A stretch of 64,000 nucleotides of DNA, from contig NZ_FNGV01000003.1 of NCBI RefSeq assembly GCF_900103215.1, forward strand, positions 434,001-498,000. Direction: 5' to 3'. A model generated the notes under the pieces. That model saw nothing but the letters and a program-made list of their open reading frames with translations, ran no database searches and had not been told where the DNA came from. Each line of letters starts with the position of its first letter. Within the stretch, counting starts at the first letter, position 1. Origin of the DNA: Kriegella aquimaris (lineage in GTDB: Bacteria > Bacteroidota > Bacteroidia > Flavobacteriales > Flavobacteriaceae). The position numbers and the translations under genes are program-made. Below are positions 27,698 to 35,875 of the stretch, one piece after another.

Positions 27698-27786
27698 ATT
27701 TTTATGGTGTTTAACTGTGGTTATTCAATTAGTTTAATCACTATTGCACGATCGGGAAATGGTGACGCATTTTCCGATTTTTTTGT
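27697..27786 (+). ncRNA. Candidate antisense small RNA in the susC leader (DonS-like position)
   Basis: On the plus strand, opposite the fecR-susC gap, an 11-bp hairpin (27751-27761 with 27768-27778, one G.U pair, loop GTGACG) is followed by a run of seven T (27778-27784): a good terminator facing against susC. No plus-strand gene ends nearby. A weak plus-strand promoter lies at 27677-27704 (TTG, 17 bases, TATTTTTA), predicting a start near 27711 and an RNA of about 75 bases complementary to the susC 5' leader. In Bacteroides, cis-antisense RNAs at this position repress ECF-controlled PULs. Terminator seen; promoter and RNA inferred. Confidence 0.4.
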
Positions 27787-27855
27787 ATAGGATGCTAAAA
27801 AGTGATTGTCGGTCGACAGACCTCTTTGTTCGACTTTTATTTCATAGGCTACATT

Positions 27856-29022
27856 TTAATTTACTATTATCTTTTTATCATTTATTATGGTAAAATCAAT
27901 ATCATAGGCTCCTTTAAAATATTCCAGTATTTTTCCTATCGGCATATCGTCAAAACTGGCATTGAATTCAACGGAAGATAATTGTGAATTCTCGTTGATG
28001 ATGGTCACATCATATTGTCGTTCCAGTTTTTTGAGAATATTCTCAAAAGTCATGTTTCTAAAGACCAATTCACCCTGTACCCATGAAGTGTAAATGCTTG
28101 TAATTACAGGTTCAGTGGTTATATTTTTTTGTGTATTGTCGTAACGACCTTTAATACCAGGGGACAATACCGTTGTTGCAGCGGAATCGGATGCTTGGGC
28201 TCCGACATAAAGTCCGACCGAACCTTCGATCAAGACCACTTCTTTGACTTCATCCTCCGGATATGCAGATATATTAAACTTCGTTCCGAAGACCTTAATA
28301 TTCAAATCATCTGCGTTTATTATAAAAGGATGCTCGGTATCTTTTGCTACTTCCAAGAAAGCTTCGCCGGTCAAGAAAACCCTACGTTCTTTTCCCTTTA
28401 AAAATTTAATCGGATATTTCAATGAAGATCCAGCGTTCAAATGAGCTATGGTACTATCGGAAAGTTGCAGCTTAAAGTGCTTCCCGTACGGTACTTTGAG
28501 CGTGTTGTAAACCAATTTTTCAGGAAGGCTCTTATCTTTATTGCTATATACCAATTGATTACCCACTTGGTTACCCACCACATTCCCCAGGGCGTCACGA
28601 ACCTCAGAAGTACCATCTTCAGAAATGACCTTTATGTTTCCATCTTCAAGTTCTAAAGTAATGAAATTCGATACGGGCATCGGTGCCCCTACCGTTTCTT
28701 CTTTTGCCGTTTGTTGATGAATGATATATCCTATTCCGACGGAAAAAATAACTATGGCTGCATATTTAAGTACATTTCTGAACCTGTATTTACCGAAAAG
28801 ACGTTTATCCCGTCTGATTTTATTCAGCAGAAGTTCTTTTGATTTTTTTGTGTCGTATGCTTTCATAGTATGGTCAATGACAAAATTGATTTCTACAAAA
28901 TCGTTAAAAACCTTCTCATTTTCAGGCTGCGCCAACCATAACTGCAGTTCATCCCATTCTTCTGCAGAGATAGAAGCGGTTATATATTTAACGATTAATT
29001 TCTGAATTTTTTTCTCCGTCAT
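27856..29022 (-). CDS. FecR-family anti-sigma factor
   Basis: The 388-residue protein has a cytoplasmic sigma-binding N-terminus (1-85), one TM helix (about 86-102, YAAIVIFSVGIGYII) and a periplasmic FecR domain (LKVPYGKHFKLQLSDSTIAHLNAGS, RVFLTGEAFLEVAKD, FGTKFNISAYPED). A C-terminal DUF4974 domain ends in FKGAYDIDFTIINDKKIIV. It holds the ECF sigma factor until the STN domain of the occupied SusC relieves it. It is divergent from the sigma gene and 158 bases upstream of susC on the same strand. Confidence 0.92.
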   Translation of the reverse strand: MTEKKIQKLIVKYITASISAEEWDELQLWLAQPENEKVFNDFVEINFVIDHTMKAYDTKKSKELLLNKIRRDKRLFGKYRFRNVLKYAAIVIFSVGIGYIIHQQTAKEETVGAPMPVSNFITLELEDGNIKVISEDGTSEVRDALGNVVGNQVGNQLVYSNKDKSLPEKLVYNTLKVPYGKHFKLQLSDSTIAHLNAGSSLKYPIKFLKGKERRVFLTGEAFLEVAKDTEHPFIINADDLNIKVFGTKFNISAYPEDEVKEVVLIEGSVGLYVGAQASDSAATTVLSPGIKGRYDNTQKNITTEPVITSIYTSWVQGELVFRNMTFENILKKLERQYDVTIINENSQLSSVEFNASFDDMPIGKILEYFKGAYDIDFTIINDKKIIVN

Positions 29023-29133
29023 TCGTCACTCGATTCATCTTTATACGAAGCCATTCTGCGAAACCCTTATTTTTTTCACATTTTTTTTTCATATTTACTA
29101 GAAATTTATATCAAATAATATGTTATAGACAGT

Positions 29134-29742
29134 ATGAAAAAAGATTTTTCATATCAAAATGTATTGATAAATGGCCTAAAAAAGGGTGATGAAAATGCCT
29201 ATGCCTATTTGGTTGAAAAATACCACCATAATTTATGCGTATATGCGAATAGTTTGATTCGAGATGATTTAATTGCTGAAGATATTGTACAAAATGTGTT
29301 GGTGCGAACTTGGGAAAAAAGAAGCAAGTTGAAACCTGATTTTTCAATTAAAAACTACTTATATAAATCGGTTCACAATGAATTTGTAGACCAATACCGA
29401 AAAAGCAAGGCGGTAATGGCTTTAGAGAAAAAATACATTGCCGCCCTTGAACTTGTTATAGATGAAAAGAATGAAAGCCAGCTACAAAAAATGATGGCCC
29501 TGGTTACTGAGGCCATTGAGGACTTGCCTCCAAAATGCCGCCAAATTTTTCTTCTGAGCAAAAAAGAAGGTTTAACCAATATCGAAATAGCCGAACATCT
29601 GGATATTTCGAAAAAAACAATAGAGGCGCAGTTGACCAAGGCGTTCCGGTTTCTTCGAAAAAGATTAGGTCCTAGGTTTGAAGCTATAGTCTTTTTTGTC
29701 GGCAAGCTTGAATTTGAAAAAGAAGGTTTTTCCAAATTCTAG
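29134..29742 (+). CDS. FecI-type ECF sigma factor of the sulfatase PUL
   Basis: The 202-residue protein has sigma region 2 (AYLVEKYHHNLCVYANSLIRDD, AEDIVQNVLVRTWEKRSKL, about 25-75) and region 4 (IEDLPPKCRQIFLLSKKEGLTNIEIAEHL, about 128-160). This is the Bacteroidota FecI-like group that drives susC operons. The gene is divergent from fecR across 111 bases rather than co-transcribed with it, so sigma and anti-sigma can be expressed independently. A basic/aromatic C-terminal extension (ARF-like RKRLGPRFEAIVFFVGK) follows region 4. Confidence 0.9.
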   Translation: MKKDFSYQNVLINGLKKGDENAYAYLVEKYHHNLCVYANSLIRDDLIAEDIVQNVLVRTWEKRSKLKPDFSIKNYLYKSVHNEFVDQYRKSKAVMALEKKYIAALELVIDEKNESQLQKMMALVTEAIEDLPPKCRQIFLLSKKEGLTNIEIAEHLDISKKTIEAQLTKAFRFLRKRLGPRFEAIVFFVGKLEFEKEGFSKF

Positions 29743-29758
29743 AGGCGCTCACTTCTTT

Positions 29759-30412
29759 TCATACCGTTACTGCCTTGTTCAAATACCTTCGAAACGGGAG
29801 CATTTCGCGATAGGCGCTGATTACTTTTTTATCAAAATCATCTTTGTACACCTCATTGGTAGAAAATTCGGTAGCCACGGCAAATGTTTTATTTCGTAAT
29901 AAATCGATGTGAAGATGATCGTTGCGGTACCCTTTTGGGGCCTTGATCAGTTTTGCATCCGCATATAATGTTCCAAACAATTTTTTGAACGACTTTTTGG
30001 CCAAAATCTCTTTTAGCTTTTCACCATCATAATCTATGGCATCGCGAATGCTTCGTAACCGTTTGGGATCTGGCCGCCATAGTCCGCCAGCAAATATCGA
30101 TCGTTCGATACCAATCTCAATATAAAAATCACCAGTATTGGGACGCTTGTCCAATCCCGCACCAAAATGATCTTTATAAATGGGCTTATTCGGGTGAAAC
30201 ATCAGATTATTATTGATGCGATTGATACCCTTTTTACCAGGTGTATCATAATATTCATCATCGATTTCGGCCAGTTGGGCATTTAATTGATCTAACCAAC
30301 CAATAAAATCATTTCGGACTTCGGTGTACCATTTTCGGTTGGCATCCATCCACTCCTTATTATTGTTCTTTTGTAGCTCTTTGAGAAATGCAACCAAGTT
30401 TTTGTAATTCAT
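29759..30412 (-). CDS. DUF2461 domain protein (TIGR02453 family)
   Basis: The 217-residue cytosolic protein matches DUF2461: LKELQKNNNKEWMDANRKWY near the N-terminus, INRINNNLMFHPNKPIYKDHFGA near residue 70, DFYIEIGIERSIFAGGLWRPDP near 100-122 and a basic C-terminus. Family function is unknown. It is convergent with the ECF sigma gene (16 bases apart) and stands alone. I see no link to the PUL beyond position. Confidence 0.85.
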   Translation of the reverse strand: MNYKNLVAFLKELQKNNNKEWMDANRKWYTEVRNDFIGWLDQLNAQLAEIDDEYYDTPGKKGINRINNNLMFHPNKPIYKDHFGAGLDKRPNTGDFYIEIGIERSIFAGGLWRPDPKRLRSIRDAIDYDGEKLKEILAKKSFKKLFGTLYADAKLIKAPKGYRNDHLHIDLLRNKTFAVATEFSTNEVYKDDFDKKVISAYREMLPFRRYLNKAVTV

Positions 30413-30540
30413 TCAGCAAAAAAATTATGATATACGTCTTCGCGAACAAAGTGACGCAATCTATTTATTATGGCCTTTTAAGCAATAATCATATCAAATG
30501 AAATGCAACAAATCGCTTCGCACTCTCGCGAATACGAAGA

Positions 30541-31338
30541 TTAAAACCGATTATCACCTCCTATAATATCTCCAAGTCCTCCTAAAATACTGCCTTCGCC
30601 CTTATCTTTCCCTCCTCTCGGGATTGATGCCAAGACACGACCGGCCAACCGACTAAATGGCAACGATTGTATATAAACCGTTCCTGGACCACGCAGGGTT
30701 GCAAAAAACAATCCTTCACCGCCGAAAACGGTATTTTTTATTCCTCCAACAAACTCGATGTCATAATCTACATCTTTAGTGAACCCAACAATACAGCCGG
30801 TATCTACCTTTAATACCTCGCCAACTCCCAAAACCTTTTTTGCCAAAGTACCTCCGGCATGAACAAATGCCATGCCATCACCTTCAAGCTTTTGCATAAT
30901 GAAGCCCTCTCCACCAAAAAGCCCCCTACCCAATCGTTTTGAAAATTCTATACCTATAGAAACACCCTTGGCCGCACACAAGAAAGCATCCTTTTGACAA
31001 ATAAACTTGCCCTCTTTTTCAGAAAGATCAATGGGTAAAATTTTACCAGGATAAGGCGAGGCAAAACTTACCTGCTTTTTTCCTTGACCTACGTTCAAAA
31101 ATGCGGTCATAAAAAGGCTTTCCCCAGTAAGCATGCGCTTTCCTGCAGAAAACAGTTTACCCAAGACACCCGTATCTTGATTGGAACCATCACCGAAAAT
31201 AGTATCCATTTTTATGTCGGAATCCATCATCATAAAGCTACCGGCCTCCGCCACTACGGCTTCTTGCGGGTCCAATTCAATTTCGACATATTGCATTTCT
31301 TCACCATAAATTTCGTAGTCTATTTCGTGTGCGTTCAT
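30541..31338 (-). CDS. TIGR00266/AIM24 family protein
   Basis: The 265-residue protein is of the AIM24/TIGR00266 family: [23 protein letters not shown] near residue 18, [26 protein letters not shown] near 75-100, [24 protein letters not shown] near 140 and [27 protein letters not shown] near 210. The fold is a repeated beta-barrel. Bacterial function is not settled; the yeast homologue affects mitochondrial inner-membrane organisation. No signal peptide. Gly-rich tail ([16 protein letters not shown]). Monocistronic. Confidence 0.87.
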   Translation of the reverse strand: MNAHEIDYEIYGEEMQYVEIELDPQEAVVAEAGSFMMMDSDIKMDTIFGDGSNQDTGVLGKLFSAGKRMLTGESLFMTAFLNVGQGKKQVSFASPYPGKILPIDLSEKEGKFICQKDAFLCAAKGVSIGIEFSKRLGRGLFGGEGFIMQKLEGDGMAFVHAGGTLAKKVLGVGEVLKVDTGCIVGFTKDVDYDIEFVGGIKNTVFGGEGLFFATLRGPGTVYIQSLPFSRLAGRVLASIPRGGKDKGEGSILGGLGDIIGGDNRF

Positions 31339-31358
31339 GTTTTAGAATTTTTAATGTA

Positions 31359-31378
31359 ATTTCCGCAAAGGCGGGAAT
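31359..31378. repeat. REP-like hairpin upstream of the AIM24 gene
   Basis: ATTTCCGC and GCGGGAAT (31359-31366, 31371-31378) form an 8-bp stem with one T.G mismatch around AAAG. The sequence resembles dispersed ATTCCCGC/GCGGGAAT palindromes of many bacterial genomes. It lies 20 bases from the gene start, in its leader. A looser 8-bp stem (31434-31441 with 31068-offset partner 31468-31475) sits further along the same gap, downstream of the DUF4442 gene. Confidence 0.4.
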
Positions 31379-31523
31379 CTTTCGTTAATGGTTTGTTGTT
31401 ATTAGTTGATGATTCGAACAAAAATGTTACAACTTCCATCTAAAAAGTTTAAATTTTTTCAAAAAGCAGATGGAAAGAAAGCTTGTGAAATAAACGTTTA
31501 AAGTGATATTCGATTAACCATCA

Positions 31524-31979
31524 TCAACGTTTCAACCTTACCGTCCATTCAAAATTAAAGGTCGAAACCACCACCCCATCTTCGTTTACACCGACCGACT
31601 TCATCCAAAAGGTCTGTCCCTCACCCGTGGCAATGGTTTTTGCCAAGGCCTTACCGATCAGGTGACCGTCTTCACAGGTAAAAGTGATTCTTCCCGTGGC
31701 CTTTTTAGAAAAACTCGCATTGTTACTGGCTACAAGCATCGATATTTTTTTATCACTTTCCCTAATCTTGGCGATAACCATGGTGCCCGTACTGAATTCG
31801 GCCGCCATCCCCTGCACCGCCCAAAACATCGATTTAAACGGATTTTGATTGAACCATCTGTGCTTTACAGTGACAATTGCCTTTTGCTCATCAATATATT
31901 TTAGGCGTACCCCACACCACCAAGCTACTGGTAGATTGAAAAAGGTAAACGCATTGAACTTCCCTGTATTTGTTGCCAT
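31524..31979 (-). CDS. DUF4442 domain protein (hotdog-fold, thioesterase-like)
   Basis: The 151-residue protein fits DUF4442: FNLPVAWWCGVRLKYIDEQK, then VTVKHRWFNQNPFKSMFWAVQGMAAEFSTG, and a beta-rich C-terminus (GRITFTCEDG, VSTFNFEWTVRLKR). The family belongs to the hotdog thioesterase superfamily, so an acyl-CoA substrate is plausible but unproven. Cytosolic, single gene, divergent from the DUF4870 gene. Confidence 0.83.
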   Translation of the reverse strand: MATNTGKFNAFTFFNLPVAWWCGVRLKYIDEQKAIVTVKHRWFNQNPFKSMFWAVQGMAAEFSTGTMVIAKIRESDKKISMLVASNNASFSKKATGRITFTCEDGHLIGKALAKTIATGEGQTFWMKSVGVNEDGVVVSTFNFEWTVRLKR

Positions 31980-31996
31980 AGTCTTATATCTAAGAC

Positions 31997-32004
31997 CAAA
32001 AGTA
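31997..32004 (-). promoter_or_regulatory. -7 box for the DUF4442 gene
   Basis: On the minus strand the site reads TACTTTTG, a full match to the Bacteroidota -7 element TAnnTTTG, 18 bases before the start codon. No -33 TTG was seen at the usual distance, so this is half a promoter. Confidence 0.35.
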
Positions 32005-32058
32005 TTGAAATTATTTTAAGTTATAATCGTTAATATTATGTTAATATTTAGTACTTTG

Positions 32059-32092
32059 TTTTGCATAGTACCTTCTTTTAGATATATATTTG
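32059..32092 (+). promoter_or_regulatory. Bacteroidota-type promoter for the DUF4870 gene
   Basis: TTTTG at 32059-32063 and TATATTTG at 32085-32092 match the -33 (TTTG) and -7 (TAnnTTTG) elements with 21 bases between them. Transcription would start near 32099, giving a very short leader before the ATG at 32112. Confidence 0.55.
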
Positions 32093-32111
32093 CATAAGAA
32101 ATTACTAAGCC

Positions 32112-32594
32112 ATGACAGATACATTGACCAAACACGAACGAAATTTGTCCGCCATCATTCATGCATCGACATTTTCAAAGTACTTTATTCCATTCGGAAA
32201 TTTTATATTGCCGTTAGTATTATGGACAGCCAACAAGGCGGAATACAAATTTGTCGATGACAATGGTAAACAAGCGCTGAATTTTCAAATCAGCCTTTTA
32301 CTCTATTCGATAGTATTGGGAATTATAAGTATTCCATTCTTTATCGGTTTCTTACCGAACATTTTTGATTTGGGCCATTTTGGTTTTGACAGCCTAAACA
32401 ATTTTAACACCATGAACATCAGTTTTAATAGTGATGATTTCCGTTTTGGAAAATGGTTATTACCGTTAGGTATTTCCGGGCTATTACAAATCGCACTTTC
32501 TATTATAAATATCGTTTACACCATTTTGGCCACCATTCGTACCATTGAAGGTCAGACATTTAAATATCCTATTACTATCAATTTTATAAAGTAA
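32112..32594 (+). CDS. DUF4870 domain membrane protein
   Basis: The 160-residue protein matches the DUF4870 (Tic20-like) family: MTDTLTKHERNLSAIIHAS, FGNFILPLVLWTANKAE, DDNGKQALNFQISLLLYSI and a C-terminal TM segment ending IYTILATIRTIEGQTFKYP. Three to four TM helices are visible. Function unknown; members often sit next to PspC/PadR genes, as here. A clear promoter precedes it, and it is 164 bases upstream of the PadR gene. Confidence 0.85.
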   Translation: MTDTLTKHERNLSAIIHASTFSKYFIPFGNFILPLVLWTANKAEYKFVDDNGKQALNFQISLLLYSIVLGIISIPFFIGFLPNIFDLGHFGFDSLNNFNTMNISFNSDDFRFGKWLLPLGISGLLQIALSIINIVYTILATIRTIEGQTFKYPITINFIK

Positions 32595-32658
32595 GAACAC
32601 CATAAATCAAAAGCATATGGTACTCATCACACCATTTGGAGTTTAATCATCAATCAAA

Positions 32659-32723
32659 CTGTCCTGAACTTGTTTCTCGGTTCACCAATCATTGAAGTGA
32701 TACCAGAACAGGTTCAGCACAGG
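32659..32723. repeat. REP-like imperfect palindrome between DUF4870 and PadR genes
   Basis: The left arm contains CTGTCCTGAACTTGTTTC (32659-32676) and the right arm GAACAGGTTCAGCACAGG (32706-32723). They pair with a few mismatches, and inner GGTTCAC/GTGATACC continues the stem to a loop near 32690. The CCTGAACTTGTTTC core is the pattern of a dispersed intergenic repeat in many flavobacteria, from memory. It may also end DUF4870 transcripts. Confidence 0.45.
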
Positions 32724-32758
32724 AAAACGAACAGTTAATCAATTAGTAAAATGAAACT

Positions 32759-33094
32759 ATGAACGTAGAAAACACAAAAGCACAGATGCGCAAAGGGGTG
32801 CTGGAATATTGCATATTGTCTATTCTTAACGGAAAGGACAAGTATGCTTCAGAAATTCTAGAAACCTTAAAAGACGCGCGTATGCTCGTAGTGGAAGGAA
32901 CAATCTATCCTTTGCTCACTAGGCTCAAAAACGCCGGGCTACTCAATTATCGTTGGGAAGAATCGACTTCAGGCCCCCCACGTAAATACTATACCTTGAC
33001 AGAAACCGGAAAATTGTTCCTCAAAGAATTGGACAAAACCTGGGACGAATTAAGAAGTGCCACAAATCTTGTTACCAACACTAAAAACGACTAA
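32759..33094 (+). CDS. PadR-family transcriptional regulator
   Basis: The 111-residue protein is a small PadR regulator: MRKGVLEYCILSILNGKDKYASEIL (HTH start, about 11-36), the wing VEGTIYPLLTRLKNAGLLNYRWEESTSGPPRKYYTLTETG (about 50-88) and a C-terminal dimer helix. PadR proteins repress operons in response to small molecules or envelope stress. The PspC gene begins two bases after its stop, so the pair is co-transcribed and probably autoregulated. Confidence 0.92.
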   Translation: MNVENTKAQMRKGVLEYCILSILNGKDKYASEILETLKDARMLVVEGTIYPLLTRLKNAGLLNYRWEESTSGPPRKYYTLTETGKLFLKELDKTWDELRSATNLVTNTKND

Positions 33095-33096
33095 GA

Positions 33097-34833
33097 ATGA
33101 ACAAGACAGTTAATATAAATCTCGCAAACATCTTCTTTCACATCGATGAAGAAGCTTACCGAAAGTTGCGAAATTATCTAGAAGCGATCAAACGTTCGTT
33201 TGCCGGAACCCCGGGCAGCGATGAAATCATTGCCGACATCGAAGCACGTCTGGCAGAACTGTTTCATGAAAAAATGCAACATGAGCGCCAGGTCATTACC
33301 GAAAAAGAGGTCGATGAAGTCATTGCCATCATGGGGCAACCAGAAGATTACATGATCGATGAAGATATTTTCGAAGATGAACCGATATCTCGAAAAGAAC
33401 CTAAGCGAACCAAGAAATTATATCGTGATATCGATCACAAATATATTGCGGGCGTTTCTTCCGGTTTGGGCCATTATTTCAAAGTTGACGCCCTATGGAT
33501 GCGATTGCTTTGGATTATCTTGACTATTGGTTCCAGTGGCGGCTTCATTTTGGTCTATGGCCTATTATGGATTTTAATCCCGGAGGCGGCGACTACCTCA
33601 CAAAAATTGGACATGCGTGGGGAAGAAATCAACATTAGCAATATTGAAAGAAAAGTAAAGGAAGGGTTTGACGGCGTCGCCGATAAAGTCAAAAATGCCG
33701 ATTATGATGCCATGGGCAACAAAATAAAAAGTAGTGGTCAAACATTCTTTGATACTATTGGTAAAATCATACTATTCTTTTTTAAAATCATCGCAAAATT
33801 CATTGGTATCATCTTGATTATCGCAGGTACTGCCGGAATTATTGCGCTGTTGGTAGCCTTGTTCACAGTGGGCATTTTTAAAGGAGTGAATTTTCCTGGG
33901 ATGGATTTTTACCAAATGGCCGATGCTACGAATACCCCCATTTGGCTTGCGTCGCTCTTTATTTTCTTTGTATCGGCAATACCCTTGTTCTTTTTACTGT
34001 ATTTAGGTTTAAAAATTTTAGTGAATAACTTAAAATCAATCGGGAACATTGCCAAATTTTCGTTATTAGGCCTTTGGTTGATAAGCCTTATCGCACTTAT
34101 CGTACTCGGCATTCAACAAGGTACTGCGAGGGCCTTTGAGGGAAGCGCCACTACCAAAGAGCAACTCTTTAGCATAAACGAGCCCGACACTTTGAAAGTG
34201 GTAATGGTTTCTCCAGAAAACAGTGGTATTCTCAATACCATGAACATCGACGACATTATGTTATATAAAGATGATGATGGCAATGATATCCTCTTATCTA
34301 ACGATGTACAGGTCAAGATTGAAAAATCGAACACCTCGTCTTCCCAAATCAGGATTAGAAAAGATGCCCGTGGCAGTTCTTTTAATGATGCCCGTGAAAC
34401 TGCAGAAAAAATAGCTTACGATTATAAGACCGAAGGGAGCACCATTTATCTAGATCATTTTTTGACGACCCATAGGTCAAACAAATTTAAAGATCAAGAA
34501 GTTCAAATTAACCTAGCAATTCCGGTCGGCACTGTTCTTTCGTATGCAAGTGACAATAATCGTTGTTGGACGATGAGAGCTCCTTTAGACCGAAATATGA
34601 ACGGCTGTGAAATGACTAAATATCTCTGGCGAATGGATGCAAATGGTGAATTAATATGCCTGAACTGCCCAGAAGAAAAAGATGATGACGATGATGATGA
34701 AGATGGCAAGGAGAATAACAGAATTATCATTAACGAAGAAGGTGTAGATATCGATATTAAGGATAATAAAGATTCCTTTAAAATGAAAATTGATGAGAAT
34801 GGAGTACAAATAAAAACGAAAGAAGATAATTAG
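33097..34833 (+). CDS. PspC-domain membrane protein
   Basis: The 578-residue protein starts with an HDIG-free helical segment (NIFFHIDEEAYRKLRNYLEAIK, about 10-90). The PspC domain follows (YRDIDHKYIAGVSSGLGHYFKVDALWM... WILIPEA, about 108-165), then further TM helices around 220-350 and a long periplasmic or cytosolic C-terminal beta-rich part with an Asp/Glu run (DDDDDDED) near 545. PspC proteins sense or maintain inner-membrane integrity. Directly behind padR and followed by a DUF2807 lipoprotein; this padR-pspC-DUF2807 order is common in Bacteroidota. Confidence 0.88.
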   Translation: MNKTVNINLANIFFHIDEEAYRKLRNYLEAIKRSFAGTPGSDEIIADIEARLAELFHEKMQHERQVITEKEVDEVIAIMGQPEDYMIDEDIFEDEPISRKEPKRTKKLYRDIDHKYIAGVSSGLGHYFKVDALWMRLLWIILTIGSSGGFILVYGLLWILIPEAATTSQKLDMRGEEINISNIERKVKEGFDGVADKVKNADYDAMGNKIKSSGQTFFDTIGKIILFFFKIIAKFIGIILIIAGTAGIIALLVALFTVGIFKGVNFPGMDFYQMADATNTPIWLASLFIFFVSAIPLFFLLYLGLKILVNNLKSIGNIAKFSLLGLWLISLIALIVLGIQQGTARAFEGSATTKEQLFSINEPDTLKVVMVSPENSGILNTMNIDDIMLYKDDDGNDILLSNDVQVKIEKSNTSSSQIRIRKDARGSSFNDARETAEKIAYDYKTEGSTIYLDHFLTTHRSNKFKDQEVQINLAIPVGTVLSYASDNNRCWTMRAPLDRNMNGCEMTKYLWRMDANGELICLNCPEEKDDDDDDEDGKENNRIIINEEGVDIDIKDNKDSFKMKIDENGVQIKTKEDN

Positions 34834-34967
34834 CTGCAGTACAGTTCAGGCATTATATTGAACAGTTCAGTACTAAAAAGTAGTCCAACTCGTAAGAAAA
34901 GAAGAATTTTACACCTATACCGAAGCTATTTCGGCATCACACATTATTCATCATAAAAACAACAATC

Positions 34968-35702
34968 ATGACAACACTAGCACGACTGACAATCGCATTT
35001 TTACTCGCCTTATTTTTCAATTCATGCGGATTTGATATAAAAATGGGCGACTTCGGCAGCGGAGAAAAAGGAAACGGAATAGTTACCGAACAATCACGCT
35101 CGATTACTGACGAGTTTTCGAAAATATCGGCTTCAGAAGGTTTGGAAGTTTATGTGACCCAAGCAAAAGACTTTGAAATCACTGTCGAAGCCGATGAGAA
35201 CATAATGGACCTTATCGGAACAGATATCAAAGATGGGAAACTTAGAATTCACGCTATTAAAAATATCGGTAGGGCTACCAAAAAAGTATATGTTTCGTTA
35301 CCCGAGGTCACGGCTTTACGAAGTTCAAGCGGAAGCCATTTGATCACTCAGCATACCATTAATTGCAATGACATTGAAATCGATGCAAGTAGTGGATCCC
35401 TATTGAAGGCTGACCTTTTGGCCGATACTATTGAAATTGATGCGAGTAGCGGAGCTAATTTGACCATTTCGGGAGATGCTACAAATGCAGATATAGAGGT
35501 AAGCAGCGGTGGTAATATAAATGCCAAAAATTTGGAAACAAAAATTTGCCACGCCGATGCCAGTAGTGGGGGTAATTTAATGATTAATGTTTCCGAATCT
35601 TTAGTTGCAGATGCAAGTAGTGGCGGTAATATTTCATATTCGGGAGATGCCTCATTAAAAGGCAAAAAGAATATTTCAGGAAGTATTACTTATCGTGATT
35701 AA
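34968..35702 (+). CDS. DUF2807 (GIN-domain) auto-transporter-adhesin-head-like lipoprotein
   Basis: The 244-residue protein has a lipobox (FNSC, Cys20) followed by a DUF2807 right-handed beta-solenoid from about residue 45 (SRSITDEFSKISASEGLEVYVTQ). The C-terminal half shows repeated ASSG turns (DASSGSLLKAD, DASSGANLTIS, VSSGGNINAK, DASSGGNLMIN, DASSGGNISYS), one per coil. It is exported and membrane-anchored. It follows pspC by 134 bases and is probably part of the same stress unit. Molecular role unknown. Confidence 0.86.
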   Translation: MTTLARLTIAFLLALFFNSCGFDIKMGDFGSGEKGNGIVTEQSRSITDEFSKISASEGLEVYVTQAKDFEITVEADENIMDLIGTDIKDGKLRIHAIKNIGRATKKVYVSLPEVTALRSSSGSHLITQHTINCNDIEIDASSGSLLKADLLADTIEIDASSGANLTISGDATNADIEVSSGGNINAKNLETKICHADASSGGNLMINVSESLVADASSGGNISYSGDASLKGKKNISGSITYRD

Positions 35703-35754
35703 GTATGATAAAACCTTGGAAATAGAAAATTATTCAATCTTCTCAATTTATAAG

Positions 35755-35792
35755 AAACACCTGTCACGTTATTAAAATCGTGACAGGTGTTT
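35755..35792. terminator. Perfect hairpin after the DUF2807 gene, probable terminator
   Basis: A 14-bp perfect stem (35755-35768 with 35779-35792, loop of ten bases) lies 52 bases after the stop codon. The T-run behind it is poor on both strands (four T in the arm end, then GCTTCTTC), so termination strength is uncertain. Confidence 0.6.
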
Positions 35793-35875
35793 GCTTCTTC
35801 ACGAATTTATAAAATTAGCGTCATTCGGTTTTGGAAAGCTTGCAAGTCTTTTGCTATATTCGTGAATATCTTTAC

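Noticed and set aside
34838-34874. Hairpin between the PspC and DUF2807 genes
   Set aside because: The arms pair only as two short blocks separated by a six-base bulge and there is no T-run; too weak to call.
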